This document shows, in pieces, positions 16,107-25,641 of a stretch of DNA of 41,120 nucleotides. Positions within the stretch are counted from its first letter, which is position 1. Each line of letters starts with the position of its first letter. The notes beneath the pieces are model-generated. The model ran no database searches and was not told the DNA's origin. It saw nothing but the letters and a program-made list of their open reading frames with translations. Origin of the DNA: a virus. Made by a program: the position numbers and the translations under genes. The stretch is from positions 1 to 41,120 of IMG/VR virus record IMGVR_UViG_3300040751_002580, one strand, 5' to 3'.

Positions 16107-17510
16107 ATGAGTAAAGTATCCGATACATTTTGCATCCTTCCGTGGGTGCATCTAAGCACAAGACCAGATGGCAGTATGCGTGTATGCTGTACTGCTAATG
16201 CCAGTAGTGTTGGGCCAACAAATGACAAAGAACACGGCGGCCAAGTAGGTATACTAAAAGACGACGAAGGTCGTCCTAATAACCTAAATGTAAGTGACTT
16301 TGAAACAGCATGGAACAGCAAGTACATGAAGAATGTACGCAAACAAATGATGAATGGCGAAATGCCTCCAAGTTGTTTAAAGTGCTATAAAGAAGAAGCC
16401 GCTGGTCACAACAGCAAGCGTATGTGGGAAACTGCATACTGGAGTCAGCGTGTAAATGTTGACGAGTTAATTGCTAATACAGAAGAAGATGGCGAAGTAC
16501 CTCCACAGTTAGCATATATCGATTTGCGTTTTGGCACCAAGTGTCAGCTTGCTTGTGTAATGTGCAGTCCACATGATAGTAGCGGCTGGATTAAAGATTA
16601 CAAAAAGATTTTTCCAGCAGTTCAAAATGCAAGTTTAAAAGAAACTATGCAATGGGAAGACAAAGGCAGCACTAACGGCAGTAGTTATAACTGGCACAAA
16701 CAAAATCCTACGTTTTGGAAACAGTTTTATGAACAAATGCCTAGTATGCAGCAAATCTATTTTGCAGGTGGTGAAAGTTTAATCATTGAGGAACATTACG
16801 AAATACTTGAACACGCAATCAAAATGGGTTACGCAAAAGACCTTGAACTACGCTATAACTCAAACGGTGTAGAATGGCGCGATGACTTGTTTGAGTTATG
16901 GAAAGAATTTAAACTAGTACGTTTTCATTATAGTGTAGATAGTATACACGAAATGAACGACTACATACGTTACCCCTCAAAATGGAGTCGTACAGCAGAG
17001 GTCTTTCACATATTGGATAAAGAGACTAGCAACAATGTAGAAGTCACTGTAGCCTGTGCTGTACAAGCTCTAAACATATACTATTTGCCAGACTTCATTA
17101 AATGGAAACTAGAGCAAGGATTTAACAAGATCAATATGTGGCCATTTGGTGCAGGCGGCATCAACTATCATTTTGTGTATCATCCTCCCCATCTTAATGT
17201 TAAAGTGTTGCCAGAATGGTTCAAAGCCGAGGTACGTAAAAAATACGAAGAGTTCTATCCGTGGTGGGAAGCTAACTGGGAACTAGGTGTACCAAGCTGG
17301 CACAAAGGTAAAATTACCAAAGAACAATTTATGGATGCTGGGTACGGATTAAAAAGATTAGAAGGTATGTTAAACTTTATGGAAAGTGAAGATTGGAGTA
17401 GACGTTTGCCTGAAATGCAAGAATTTTTAAAATTATGCGATCAACAACGTGGTATAACTTTTGAAGATACCTTCCCTGCAATGAAAGGAATATTTGATGC
17501 AAACGTTTGA
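16107..17510 (+). CDS. Radical SAM enzyme with N-terminal twitch-type domain (467 aa)
   Basis: This is the clearest member of its type. Auxiliary-cluster cysteines are C9 (TFCILPW), C27-C28 (MRVCC) and C90/C93 (SCLKC); the radical SAM motif is C146-QLA-C150-VM-C153; and AGGESLI is the SAM-binding glycine motif. The sequence RPDGS between the first two Cys groups is a turn shared with other members. The C-terminal region ends with FEDTFPAMKGIF, echoed as QTFPEM, KTFPEL and ASYPQF in paralogues. The gene's base composition looks richer in GC than its neighbours. It overlaps the PP-loop gene by 14 bases. Confidence 0.88.
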   Translation: MSKVSDTFCILPWVHLSTRPDGSMRVCCTANASSVGPTNDKEHGGQVGILKDDEGRPNNLNVSDFETAWNSKYMKNVRKQMMNGEMPPSCLKCYKEEAAGHNSKRMWETAYWSQRVNVDELIANTEEDGEVPPQLAYIDLRFGTKCQLACVMCSPHDSSGWIKDYKKIFPAVQNASLKETMQWEDKGSTNGSSYNWHKQNPTFWKQFYEQMPSMQQIYFAGGESLIIEEHYEILEHAIKMGYAKDLELRYNSNGVEWRDDLFELWKEFKLVRFHYSVDSIHEMNDYIRYPSKWSRTAEVFHILDKETSNNVEVTVACAVQALNIYYLPDFIKWKLEQGFNKINMWPFGAGGINYHFVYHPPHLNVKVLPEWFKAEVRKKYEEFYPWWEANWELGVPSWHKGKITKEQFMDAGYGLKRLEGMLNFMESEDWSRRLPEMQEFLKLCDQQRGITFEDTFPAMKGIFDANV

Positions 17511-18342
17511 AGCATTAAAAGAAAAATACAACAGTCAAGATTATATTAAAAATTATGAAAACTATCACGGAAAGAAGTATCCTGATTTACATGATGTAAA
17601 TGGGTTACCTATACATTTTGATGAAAGTTTTAAAGATATTGGAATTAGCCTCAGCGGCGGCGCCGACAGTACTTTGTTATTTTATATACTTTGCGACCTT
17701 GCAGAAAAAACAGGCAGCAATGTAAAAATACATGCTACTACAATGGTTAGATTTTATGATAGCAAGCCGTGGTTAGAAAAACCAGCAAGAGATGTTTATG
17801 CATGGATGAAAAATCGTTTTCCTAACATTGTCGGGGAACATGATTGGGGATTTATTCCTCCTGAATTAGAAATTGTCAAGATGAAGAAACTAGGGTTGCG
17901 TCATCTAAACTCAATGTATGCAACTGATTTAATGTTTTGTGATGTGCTTTGCACTGTAACATATCAGCAGTATTTGATCAATCGCAAGAAATGGAGTTTT
18001 ATATACAGCGGGACAACAATGAATCCACCTGAAAACTTTGAAAATGCTCCGCAATTTAGAACTAAAGAAGTTTTAGAACAACATGGTATTGATCATGTAG
18101 TAAATGCAACAGTTATTAATCCATTTGCGTTGGTACAAAAAGATTGGGTAATGGCGCAATATGAAAATTTTCAATTAAATGAGTTGTTAGAATTAACAAG
18201 AAGTTGTGAAGCAGATGCTAAAATTCTTGGCGAAATGTGGATGCACATTGAAGATGAACAACCGCCTGCATGTGGATATTGTTTCTTCTGTAAAGAACGC
18301 CAGTGGGGTATTGACAACCAGGATAAGTTTTTAATCAAATGA
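17497..18342 (+). CDS. QueC-like PP-loop ATPase (281 aa)
   Basis: The ATP-binding PP-loop is S53-GGAD-S58. The C-terminus has C237 (TRSCEAD) and C259-GY-C262-FF-C265-KER, matching the zinc site of QueC, the 7-cyano-7-deazaguanine synthase, which adenylates a carboxylate for conversion to an amide and nitrile. QueC itself is usually about 220-230 residues and lacks the N-terminal 45 residues seen here. I chose ATG at 17497, with AAAGGA seven bases upstream, over TTG at 17494. It lies between two N-terminal-twitch radical SAM genes. Because four divergent copies occur here and no preQ0 pathway genes are seen, the substrate is probably not the usual one (inference). Confidence 0.8.
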   Translation: MQTFEALKEKYNSQDYIKNYENYHGKKYPDLHDVNGLPIHFDESFKDIGISLSGGADSTLLFYILCDLAEKTGSNVKIHATTMVRFYDSKPWLEKPARDVYAWMKNRFPNIVGEHDWGFIPPELEIVKMKKLGLRHLNSMYATDLMFCDVLCTVTYQQYLINRKKWSFIYSGTTMNPPENFENAPQFRTKEVLEQHGIDHVVNATVINPFALVQKDWVMAQYENFQLNELLELTRSCEADAKILGEMWMHIEDEQPPACGYCFFCKERQWGIDNQDKFLIK

Positions 18343-19598
18343 GTTTGCCATGCTATTATGCACTTGGAGGAATAAATTTTAAAAACGGATTTGTTACAAG
18401 TTGTCCACAGCAGAGTGATCAATTGGTAATACTCGATGATGAATATATTCCAAGTAAATTTATAAACAGTGAGAATTTTAGAGATCATCGCAAACAATTA
18501 ATGAGCGGAATCTTTCCTCGCGGTTGTGACATGTGCGAACGTGTTGAATGTGCTAATAGCGGCACTAGTATGCGTCAAGAAGAAACTGTAAAATTAAAAT
18601 ACTATCACGAAGATGGAAGTATAGACTTTGAAGGATTGCGTACAGCTGAGATACGTTTTAGTCATAGTTGTAATATGAGTTGCCTACATTGCAGTCAAGT
18701 GTTTAGCAGCGGATGGATGAGCAAACTCAAACGATATCAAAGCGACAACGAAGACCAACAACACCAACTGCATCAATTAACTGGAGCAATGCACAGAAAA
18801 TCAGCCGACGACGATTTAACTATGAGTATTAGTACAGAACGTGCTTTGGAAATAGTAGAAGATTTAAATCAAAACTTTCCTCGGTTAGAGCGTGTAGATT
18901 TTGCCGGCGGCGAAGTGTTGTATCAAAAGCAATTCTTTCCTACACTAGAAAAACTCAGCGAGCATCCTAATGCACGTTTTATGCTAGTAATGTTTCATAC
19001 TAACTTCAATGCTGATTTTGATCCAATTAAATTAAGTAATCTCTTGCAAAAATTTGGAATGAGTCGTATAATGATAAGTGTAGATGCAGGCCCAAGGCTG
19101 TATCCATACTTTAGGCAAGGCGATTGGCAAAAACTTAAAAATAATATTGAAGCATTTAGAAGTGTTAACAATCGAACAGAAGTAAACTTGGTGTGTACAA
19201 CAGGCGCATATCAAATAATGGAAATAAAAGATATATTCGAAGGGTTTTTAACATTGGATGCAAATCATATAGATAGTAGTATTATTTTTACACCTGATTA
19301 TTTAAACCCTGCATTAATGATGTTACATCATAAAGAGCAAACGTTAAACGACATTGAAGAAACAAAAAAATATATTAGAAACTTTGACGCATCTAAGATA
19401 CGAGAAAGTGCTCATCGTAGTGCTTTACAAGCAGTAGAAAATATTGAAAAATATATTTTAAATCATAAAGTGGATGAAAAACATTGGGATGCATTTAAAG
19501 TTTACATACGCAAAAGTGATAGTATATGGAAACAAAACTTTAATGACCATATACAAAATTATAAATTTATAAATGGAGAGGTAGTCAGAAATGTATAA
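18339..19598 (+). CDS. Radical SAM enzyme with N-terminal twitch-type domain (419 aa)
   Basis: The auxiliary Cys set is LPCYYAL, VTSCPQ (single Cys, no CC pair) and GCDMC. The core motif is C-NMS-C-LH-C in FSHSCNMSCLHC, and AGGEV is the glycine motif. The spacing matches its paralogues, but the second Cys of the usual CC is Pro, showing that only the first one is invariant. It overlaps the upstream ATPase gene by four bases (ATGA) and the next ATPase gene by eight, so it is flanked by two QueC-like partners. Confidence 0.85.
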   Translation: MSLPCYYALGGINFKNGFVTSCPQQSDQLVILDDEYIPSKFINSENFRDHRKQLMSGIFPRGCDMCERVECANSGTSMRQEETVKLKYYHEDGSIDFEGLRTAEIRFSHSCNMSCLHCSQVFSSGWMSKLKRYQSDNEDQQHQLHQLTGAMHRKSADDDLTMSISTERALEIVEDLNQNFPRLERVDFAGGEVLYQKQFFPTLEKLSEHPNARFMLVMFHTNFNADFDPIKLSNLLQKFGMSRIMISVDAGPRLYPYFRQGDWQKLKNNIEAFRSVNNRTEVNLVCTTGAYQIMEIKDIFEGFLTLDANHIDSSIIFTPDYLNPALMMLHHKEQTLNDIEETKKYIRNFDASKIRESAHRSALQAVENIEKYILNHKVDEKHWDAFKVYIRKSDSIWKQNFNDHIQNYKFINGEVVRNV

Positions 19599-20415
19599 AA
19601 CAAATAATAAATTTTATGAAGATCTTTCTAATGAAATCTTAATAACACAAGTTAGTCATCTTGATATTCCATTTGATCCAAATTGGAAACGTATTGGAGT
19701 AAATCTAAGCGGCGGCGCCGATAGTGCTTTGCTAACGTATCTATTATGTAAAATTATCAAGGACAACAATTTAAAAACACAAATTGATATTATTACCTAT
19801 CAGCGTTGTTGGGAAACTCGTCCGTGGCAAGGGCATGTAGCACAACAAGTTTTTATGTGGTTTATGAATAAGTTTGCAGGAATAATAAGCAAACGCCATT
19901 TGTGTTATATTCCTCCAGAATTAGAACACGGTGTTATAGGACCTATCATAGATGGTCGCAGCGGTGATCAGATTATTGTAGGAAGTTACAACAAATTTGC
20001 AGCTTGGAATTACAAACTTGATGCAGTGTTTAATGCTACTAGTAAAAATCCTGATGACTTGCGCGAAGACCGTATGAAAAACAGGGACAAGGATGCAGAA
20101 CAAGGACATCTAAGAGATCTTTGGACAGAAAGTAAAAAAACAAACAGTATATTTGTGCATCCTTTTAGATTTGTAAAAAAAGATTGGATAGTTGCACAAT
20201 ACCATATTCACAAAATTTTAGAATTGTACAATATAACTCGCAGTTGTGAAGGCGATATTAATCATCATGCTAACGTAAAAAATGCATGTGGGCATTTTAA
20301 AGATTACAAAGATGGTATGAAAATACCCGAATGTGGGCAGTGTTGGTGGTGCGAAGAACGTGCATGGGCAGAAAAAAGAGTTTTAGATACATTAAAGGAA
20401 ATCAATGAGCTTTGA
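19591..20415 (+). CDS. QueC-like PP-loop ATPase, second copy (274 aa)
   Basis: The PP-loop is S40-GGAD-S45, and the C-terminal zinc-type site is C219 (TRSCEGD), C248-GQ-C251-WW-C254-EER. Between the first Cys and the triplet there is an insertion with HH and another Cys (NACGHF). The block IPPELE after the PP-loop domain is shared exactly with the copy at 17497, so the two are paralogues, with DNA over the PP-loop nearly unchanged. GGAGAGG precedes the ATG. It overlaps both neighbours, the downstream one being a third-type radical SAM enzyme. Expected chemistry is ATP-dependent activation of an acid group. Confidence 0.8.
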   Translation: MYKTNNKFYEDLSNEILITQVSHLDIPFDPNWKRIGVNLSGGADSALLTYLLCKIIKDNNLKTQIDIITYQRCWETRPWQGHVAQQVFMWFMNKFAGIISKRHLCYIPPELEHGVIGPIIDGRSGDQIIVGSYNKFAAWNYKLDAVFNATSKNPDDLREDRMKNRDKDAEQGHLRDLWTESKKTNSIFVHPFRFVKKDWIVAQYHIHKILELYNITRSCEGDINHHANVKNACGHFKDYKDGMKIPECGQCWWCEERAWAEKRVLDTLKEINEL

Positions 20416-21583
20416 TACAATTGACCTGTTAAGTGGTAAAGTATTTCAAGTTACTTGGGATACTGGCAGACGCTGTAATTACGATTGCAGTTATTGCCCT
20501 GCACACCGACATGATAATTTTAGTAAACATGCTACACTTGAAGAGTTAAAAAAGAACGTTGATTTTTTATATGAGTATACTGATTTGTATATGCAGTATA
20601 GATCTCACAAAGTAGCAAACTTTGGTTTCACCGGCGGCGAACCTACAGTAAATCCGCACTTTATTCCGTTTGCACAATATCTCAAACAGCAATATGATGA
20701 AAAATATTCAACTCGTTGGGAAGCAGGGTTTGCACTAACCACTAACGGCGCTATGAGTGAAAAAATGGGCCAAGCAGTTATGGAAAACTTTGGCCACGCA
20801 ACAGTGAGCTATCACAGCGAAAGCGATAATAAACTCAAACAACAAGTTAAAGATAGAATACTACAGTTTCATTATCAAGGGCCGTTGCACGAATTTACTG
20901 TTAGTGTAAATGTAATGTTCCATGCAGAATATTTTGATGAGTGTGTTGAACTTTGTGAGTTTTTAAGATCGCATGAAGTAGATTTTGTACCAAGAGTTAT
21001 TGGAGAAGAGCCAGATAGTCGTCCTACTTTTGCTCACAAATATACTGAAGAACAGTTACAATGGTTTAAAGACTATTGGAAACGTAAAAATGAAGAAAAG
21101 CGTGAAGAAGAAACTACATGGGCGTTAAGTGCTGCTAGTGATAAAACTAAAAATAAAGAAAAGATTTTAGGAAATAACATTGGCAGACCGTGTTGTGGCA
21201 GCAGAGATATGCTACTCACATTGGGAAAAACCAGTAAGCGCAGTAACTTTGTCGATTTTAGACAGTTCCAAGGCTGGAGTTGCAGCGTTAACTGGTTTTT
21301 CCTGCATTTAGAACAGCAAACAGATAGTGTATACCACCATCAGACTTGTCAAGCTCGCTTTAATGGACGTAGAGGACCTATTGGAAAGCTCAGCGAAGGC
21401 GACAAAATCATTGCTGAACTAAAGGATATGTTAGAAAACAACCGTATGCCGGTAATTTCGTGTCCTAAGCATACATGCGGATGTGGATTATGCGCTCCAA
21501 AAAGTAAATTTGAAGATAAATTTTTAGAAACACTAAGCGGACATATAGATATAGGAGTTTTAGATGCTAATAACAGGAAATAA
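20405..21583 (+). CDS. Radical SAM enzyme, third type, Cys-rich C-terminus (392 aa)
   Basis: The radical SAM motif is C24-NYD-C28-SY-C31, followed by FTGGEP. The C-terminal part is unusually rich in Cys: RPCCGS, GWSCSV, QTC, and CPKHTCGCGLC near the end, enough for one or two extra iron-sulfur clusters or a zinc site. The only close relative in the window is at 37264-38388, which shares the CNY(D/R)CSYC start and the KGWNC/QGWSC block. A charged insertion (residues 220-240) is Glu/Lys-rich. AAGGA precedes the ATG; it overlaps the ATPase gene by 11 bases and the SDR gene by 20. Confidence 0.82.
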   Translation: MSFDTIDLLSGKVFQVTWDTGRRCNYDCSYCPAHRHDNFSKHATLEELKKNVDFLYEYTDLYMQYRSHKVANFGFTGGEPTVNPHFIPFAQYLKQQYDEKYSTRWEAGFALTTNGAMSEKMGQAVMENFGHATVSYHSESDNKLKQQVKDRILQFHYQGPLHEFTVSVNVMFHAEYFDECVELCEFLRSHEVDFVPRVIGEEPDSRPTFAHKYTEEQLQWFKDYWKRKNEEKREEETTWALSAASDKTKNKEKILGNNIGRPCCGSRDMLLTLGKTSKRSNFVDFRQFQGWSCSVNWFFLHLEQQTDSVYHHQTCQARFNGRRGPIGKLSEGDKIIAELKDMLENNRMPVISCPKHTCGCGLCAPKSKFEDKFLETLSGHIDIGVLDANNRK

Positions 21584-22124
21584 CACCAGTGGATTAGCAG
21601 GTGCATTAGCTAAGTTGTATCCTGATGCTGAATTTGTTAGTAAAACTACAGGGTTTGACCTAAGCACTAAAATAGACCAAGAGCGTTGTGCAGAACTTGT
21701 TTGCAATCACAATGTATTTGTTAATTGTGCAGCATTGTATAAATTTAATCAAACTACATTACTTAACATTGTTTACCATAAATGTATATTAGAAAAACAT
21801 AACTGCCATATTATTAACATAGGCAGTACAACAGACCGTGTGAAAAAAGGCGGCGCATGGTTGTACAATGCAGAAAAGAAAGCATTGCGTGATTATAGCA
21901 ATACTCTCGGACTTAACGGCGTTTGGGCTAATGGTCCAAAAGTTAGCTATATTAGTTTTGGTACACTTGATAACAATCAAGAAAAGCATCCTGATCGCAA
22001 AACGTTAAGTATTGATACAGCAGCAGAATATATCAAATGGATAGTAGATCAACCTGGTCATTTAAACATTAACGAATTAAGTATTGACCCAATGCAACCG
22101 GAGTTTTGGCATGTGGAAACATAG
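21564..22124 (+). CDS. Short-chain dehydrogenase/reductase-like protein (186 aa)
   Basis: The N-terminus MLITGNNTSGLAGALA has the TGxxxGLA nucleotide-binding turn of SDR enzymes. NIGSTTDR supplies the catalytic Ser region, and YNAEKKALRDYS contains the YxxxK catalytic pair. NCAALY stands where NNAG is usual. At 186 residues it is shorter than the typical 240-260, mainly at the C-terminus, so substrate binding may be reduced or shared. NAD(P)-dependent oxidation or reduction of an alcohol or ketone, for example on a sugar, is the family role. GGAG precedes the ATG; it overlaps both radical SAM neighbours. Confidence 0.75.
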   Translation: MLITGNNTSGLAGALAKLYPDAEFVSKTTGFDLSTKIDQERCAELVCNHNVFVNCAALYKFNQTTLLNIVYHKCILEKHNCHIINIGSTTDRVKKGGAWLYNAEKKALRDYSNTLGLNGVWANGPKVSYISFGTLDNNQEKHPDRKTLSIDTAAEYIKWIVDQPGHLNINELSIDPMQPEFWHVET

Positions 22125-23250
22125 ATGTGTACTACCGTTCCATCATATGGCTATACGTCCCGACGGCGGCATACGGCCGTGCTGTTATTTTCGTGAGGAA
22201 ACTGTACCAAACGATTTAAACACTGCACATCCTGATCCGTTTAATCATCCTTTTATGACAGATATACGCGAGCGTATGTTAAACGATGAATACATTGAAG
22301 GGTGCAGCAAATGCTATGCAGACGAAGCCGCTAGTGGCAAAAGTATGCGTACCGATATGAATTCTCCATTTACTGAGTTTGGATTACCAAAAGAGAACAG
22401 AGGCGAAGAAGCTAAACTAACAAACTTAGATTTTGCATTTAGCAATGTATGTAATAACAAATGCAGAATGTGCGGTCCAGAACTTAGCACACAATGGTAT
22501 AGTGATGCTAAAAAAATGCTTTATGGGTTTGAGCAAAGAGGTGTTCTTGCTCGAAATAGTATTATTGAAGATTACGATTTAAGCGATTTGCGTTTTATTA
22601 AAATGCTCGGAGGTGAGCCGTTAATGGAACAGGACAAGTTTATTAAGATGTTAAAGAAATGCAACCTTAAAGAACTTGTAATATTATTAGTTACTAATAC
22701 TACACAACGCCCAAATGAAGAATTAACAGAATTATTTAAGCAGTGTAAAAAAATGACTATTACATTTAGTATTGATAGTTATGGAAAGCTCAATGACTTT
22801 TTACGTAAAGGCAGCAATTGGCAACAAATTGAAGAAAACGTGAAATGGTATAAAGAAACGTTTGCAGGATATCCTATAGATTTAAGTGTACACAGTGTTG
22901 CAAGTTTTTATAATATCAATTTAATCGAAGATTTGATTATGTGGTGTTTAAAAAATAATCTCTATCATAATTACGTTGTTGTTGATGGCCCAAATTGGAT
23001 TATGCCAAGACATATTCCAGATCCTGTAAAAAAAGAATTAATACCTCAGCTCGAAGCTAGAGCAAAAAGTTATGGTAGAAATGGAAAAATATTTAAACTG
23101 TTGATTGACGAATTAGAACAACCAGGCGACTTTGGTATGTTTATACGTAACGATATTAGATTAAATGGTATACGCAACGAAAGTTGGGAAACTTTAAATC
23201 CTTGGCTTTGGAAACGTATTCAGTCGCATATTGTTCCGGAGATCTTGTAA
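22111..23250 (+). CDS. Radical SAM enzyme with N-terminal twitch-type domain (379 aa)
   Basis: I chose ATG at 22111 (MWKHRCVLPFHH), with CGGAG seven bases upstream, instead of the in-frame TTG at 22084. Auxiliary cysteines are C6, the pair in IRPCCYF, and GCSKC. The core motif is FSNVCNNKCRMC and the glycine motif LGGEPLM. The turn RPDGG between the first two Cys groups matches the 16107 protein. It is the shortest of its type because the C-terminal region after the core is reduced. It overlaps the SDR gene by 14 bases and shares one base with the next gene. Confidence 0.86.
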   Translation: MWKHRCVLPFHHMAIRPDGGIRPCCYFREETVPNDLNTAHPDPFNHPFMTDIRERMLNDEYIEGCSKCYADEAASGKSMRTDMNSPFTEFGLPKENRGEEAKLTNLDFAFSNVCNNKCRMCGPELSTQWYSDAKKMLYGFEQRGVLARNSIIEDYDLSDLRFIKMLGGEPLMEQDKFIKMLKKCNLKELVILLVTNTTQRPNEELTELFKQCKKMTITFSIDSYGKLNDFLRKGSNWQQIEENVKWYKETFAGYPIDLSVHSVASFYNINLIEDLIMWCLKNNLYHNYVVVDGPNWIMPRHIPDPVKKELIPQLEARAKSYGRNGKIFKLLIDELEQPGDFGMFIRNDIRLNGIRNESWETLNPWLWKRIQSHIVPEIL

Positions 23251-24308
23251 TGTATTTAGATTTAAAAAATATAAAAACAATACAACTAGATCATACTAGT
23301 CGCTGCAACTTAGGATGCCCTCAGTGTGCTAGAATGTGGAACGAAGGCAAAGACCTTAATCCTAAAATGCCAATAACTGATCTAACACTTGATGATTATA
23401 AAATATTATTAAAACCATTTAATAAAGATATTACATTATTTCATTGTGGTAATTACGGCGATGCATTAGCAAGTCCAACATTTGATGAAACGTTTGAATA
23501 TAGTTTACAGCATGTAAAAAAGATACGTATTGCTACAAATGGTAGTTTGCGTACTCCTTTGTGGTGGAAAGAACTAGCCGAAAAAAGTGGTGATAAACTT
23601 TATGTTATTTTTAGTATAGATGGGTTAACAGATACTAATCATCTATACAGAGTAGGAAGTAACTTTAAAAAAATTATGGAGAATGCTCATGCGTTTATAC
23701 AAGCAGGCGGAGAAGCAGAATGGGCATTTATTGAATTTGAACACAACTATCATCAAATAGAATCTGCTAGGCAAATTGCAACCGACATGGGTTTTAAAAA
23801 ATTTAGTGTAAAATATACAGCAAGATTTGCAGACAACAACGAAACGACAATAAAAACCAAAAAAGGTAATGTAGTAAAAGATAAAGTTAATCATAACACA
23901 GATGACAAACAACAAATATTAAAAACATATACCAATTTTGATGAATATGTAAACAATACAACTATAACTTGTAAATATCAGCAGTCTCAGACGTTATTTG
24001 TAGATATGTGTATGGGGCTATGGCCTTGTTGTTGGATGGGCGCACCTGCATATTTTAATCATAAAACTGCACAAACAAAAAGTTTTGAACATCTGTGGAA
24101 TCTTTACGGCAAAGATTTTAACAACATGCGTATACATGGCTGGGATGTGTTACAGCATGACTTTTTTCAAAATTATTTAGATAAATCCTGGAATGCACAA
24201 ACCGATAACTATAAACGCATATATACTTGTGGTAGGACCTGCGGAAACAAGTTTGAATTTAGCAGTGGCCACGGAAAAAACATTAAAAAAGAGAACATAA
24301 ATGAATAA
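23250..24308 (+). CDS. Radical SAM enzyme with C-terminal twitch/SPASM-like domain (352 aa)
   Basis: I place the start at 23250 (MYLDLKNIKTIQLD), overlapping the previous stop as TAATG, with CGGAG eight bases upstream; the frame is open further 5' but only inside the preceding gene. The cluster motif is RCNLGCPQC. The C-terminal auxiliary set is TCKYQQ, WPCCW and TCGRTCG. NGSLRTPLWWKELAE matches a WW-containing helix present in all five members (TNAGAKNEAWW, TNGGYNTTEWW). It sits between two N-terminal-twitch enzymes. Confidence 0.85.
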   Translation: MYLDLKNIKTIQLDHTSRCNLGCPQCARMWNEGKDLNPKMPITDLTLDDYKILLKPFNKDITLFHCGNYGDALASPTFDETFEYSLQHVKKIRIATNGSLRTPLWWKELAEKSGDKLYVIFSIDGLTDTNHLYRVGSNFKKIMENAHAFIQAGGEAEWAFIEFEHNYHQIESARQIATDMGFKKFSVKYTARFADNNETTIKTKKGNVVKDKVNHNTDDKQQILKTYTNFDEYVNNTTITCKYQQSQTLFVDMCMGLWPCCWMGAPAYFNHKTAQTKSFEHLWNLYGKDFNNMRIHGWDVLQHDFFQNYLDKSWNAQTDNYKRIYTCGRTCGNKFEFSSGHGKNIKKENINE

Positions 24309-25641
24309 AGCATGGTGTCCTTTACCTTGGATGGGATTAAACGTTAGAAACAACGGTGATGTACGGGTGTGCTGTAATGCTAACGTAAGCGTTAATCAAG
24401 GACTAGTATCTAAACCGGATGGCACAAATTATAATTTGGGTAAAGATAGCATCCAAGATTTTAGAAATGCTGATTTAATGAAAGAAATTAGACTTAGTAT
24501 GCTCAAAGGTGAGTACCACGACAGTTGCATACGGTGTAAACGTGAAGCAGAATCAGGCATGGAAAGTCGTGCAGATTGGGAACGTGCAATTTGGCATCAT
24601 AGAATCACAGAAAATCAAGCCAAGGAACTCACACAAGATGATGGTACAATAGATACTAATGAAAATCCTATAAAGTATATGGATTTAAGATTTGGTAACC
24701 TGTGTAATTTAAAATGTCGTATGTGTGGACCTACTGATAGCAATATGTGGTACGAAGATACTGTAAAGTTATGGGGTCCTCAATACACAGATAGTGGACA
24801 AAAAATTAAGTTAGTTAAAAATTCTAAAGGAAAACACCAGCCGGATGTTGATATTTACAGTTGGTATCAAAATCCGTTGTTTTGGAAAGACCTTGAAAAA
24901 GAAATACCAGTTGTAGAGCGTCTATATATTGTTGGCGGTGAACCGTTAATGATTGATCAGCATTATGAATTTTTACAAAAATGTGTTGATGCCGGCCGTG
25001 CTAATAAAATTGTTATTGAATATAACACAAACATTACCAACATACCAGAACGTGCATGGGCAATATGGAAACATTTTGAACGTGTACAGATTGGCATGAG
25101 TGTCGATGCTGTTGGTCCTATTAATGATTATATACGCAATCCAAGCAAGTGGTGGAAAATTGAAGAAAACATGCGTAAGCTAGACAATGCCGAAGGCGAA
25201 TTTAAAATTTGGTGGGCTGCAACAATACAAGCATATAACTTAATACATTTGCCTGAAACAATGATGTGGAAAATACAACAAAACTTTAAACGCATTAATG
25301 TTGATGTAAAACACAAAAGTGTAATTAGTCCGCATCCGTTGCATAACCCTAAATTTTTAAATATCAAAGTATTCCCAAAAGAAAGCAAGCAATGGATTGA
25401 ATCCTATTTTGAAGAATGGAAAGTTCGTGCAGAAACAGAAATTGATGATTCTTTAAATCGTAAACATTTTTGTAAAATATTAGATAGTTATATTAAGTAT
25501 ATGTGGGCTGATGATTACAGCGATGAATTAGAAAAGTTTTGGCATTATACAAAAACATTAGATGCTAGTAGAAATGAAAATTTAAAATCTGTTTCTCCTA
25601 AAACCTGGGAATTACTTCTTGGTGAAAAATATGGAATATAA
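24301..25641 (+). CDS. Radical SAM enzyme with N-terminal twitch-type domain (446 aa)
   Basis: Auxiliary cysteines: C6 (AWCPLPW), VRVCCNA and SCIRC. Core motif: FGNLCNLKCRMC, followed by VGGEPLM. It is closest in pattern to the 16107 protein; both carry a ~30-residue insertion with W-x-(K/Q)NP-x-FWK before the glycine motif. The C-terminus is long and helical, rich in Trp and Tyr. It overlaps the upstream C-terminal-twitch gene by 8 bases and the PLP-enzyme gene by 11. Confidence 0.87.
   Translation: MNKAWCPLPWMGLNVRNNGDVRVCCNANVSVNQGLVSKPDGTNYNLGKDSIQDFRNADLMKEIRLSMLKGEYHDSCIRCKREAESGMESRADWERAIWHHRITENQAKELTQDDGTIDTNENPIKYMDLRFGNLCNLKCRMCGPTDSNMWYEDTVKLWGPQYTDSGQKIKLVKNSKGKHQPDVDIYSWYQNPLFWKDLEKEIPVVERLYIVGGEPLMIDQHYEFLQKCVDAGRANKIVIEYNTNITNIPERAWAIWKHFERVQIGMSVDAVGPINDYIRNPSKWWKIEENMRKLDNAEGEFKIWWAATIQAYNLIHLPETMMWKIQQNFKRINVDVKHKSVISPHPLHNPKFLNIKVFPKESKQWIESYFEEWKVRAETEIDDSLNRKHFCKILDSYIKYMWADDYSDELEKFWHYTKTLDASRNENLKSVSPKTWELLLGEKYGI

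Noticed and set aside
17652-17670. GC-rich near-identical DNA shared by the two rightward PP-loop genes (AGCGGCGGCGCCGA) as a recombination site
   Set aside because: It encodes the invariant SGGAD loop, so shared protein sequence and Gly/Ala codons explain it.
17497-20415. DNA 7-deazaguanine modification island
   Set aside because: QueC-like proteins alone are not enough; no FolE, QueD, QueE-type (CX14CX2C) or DpdA-like transglycosylase could be found in this window.
22084-22110. Upstream TTG start for the radical SAM gene at 22111
   Set aside because: A good CGGAG lies seven bases before the ATG at 22111, and family members begin close to the first Cys.
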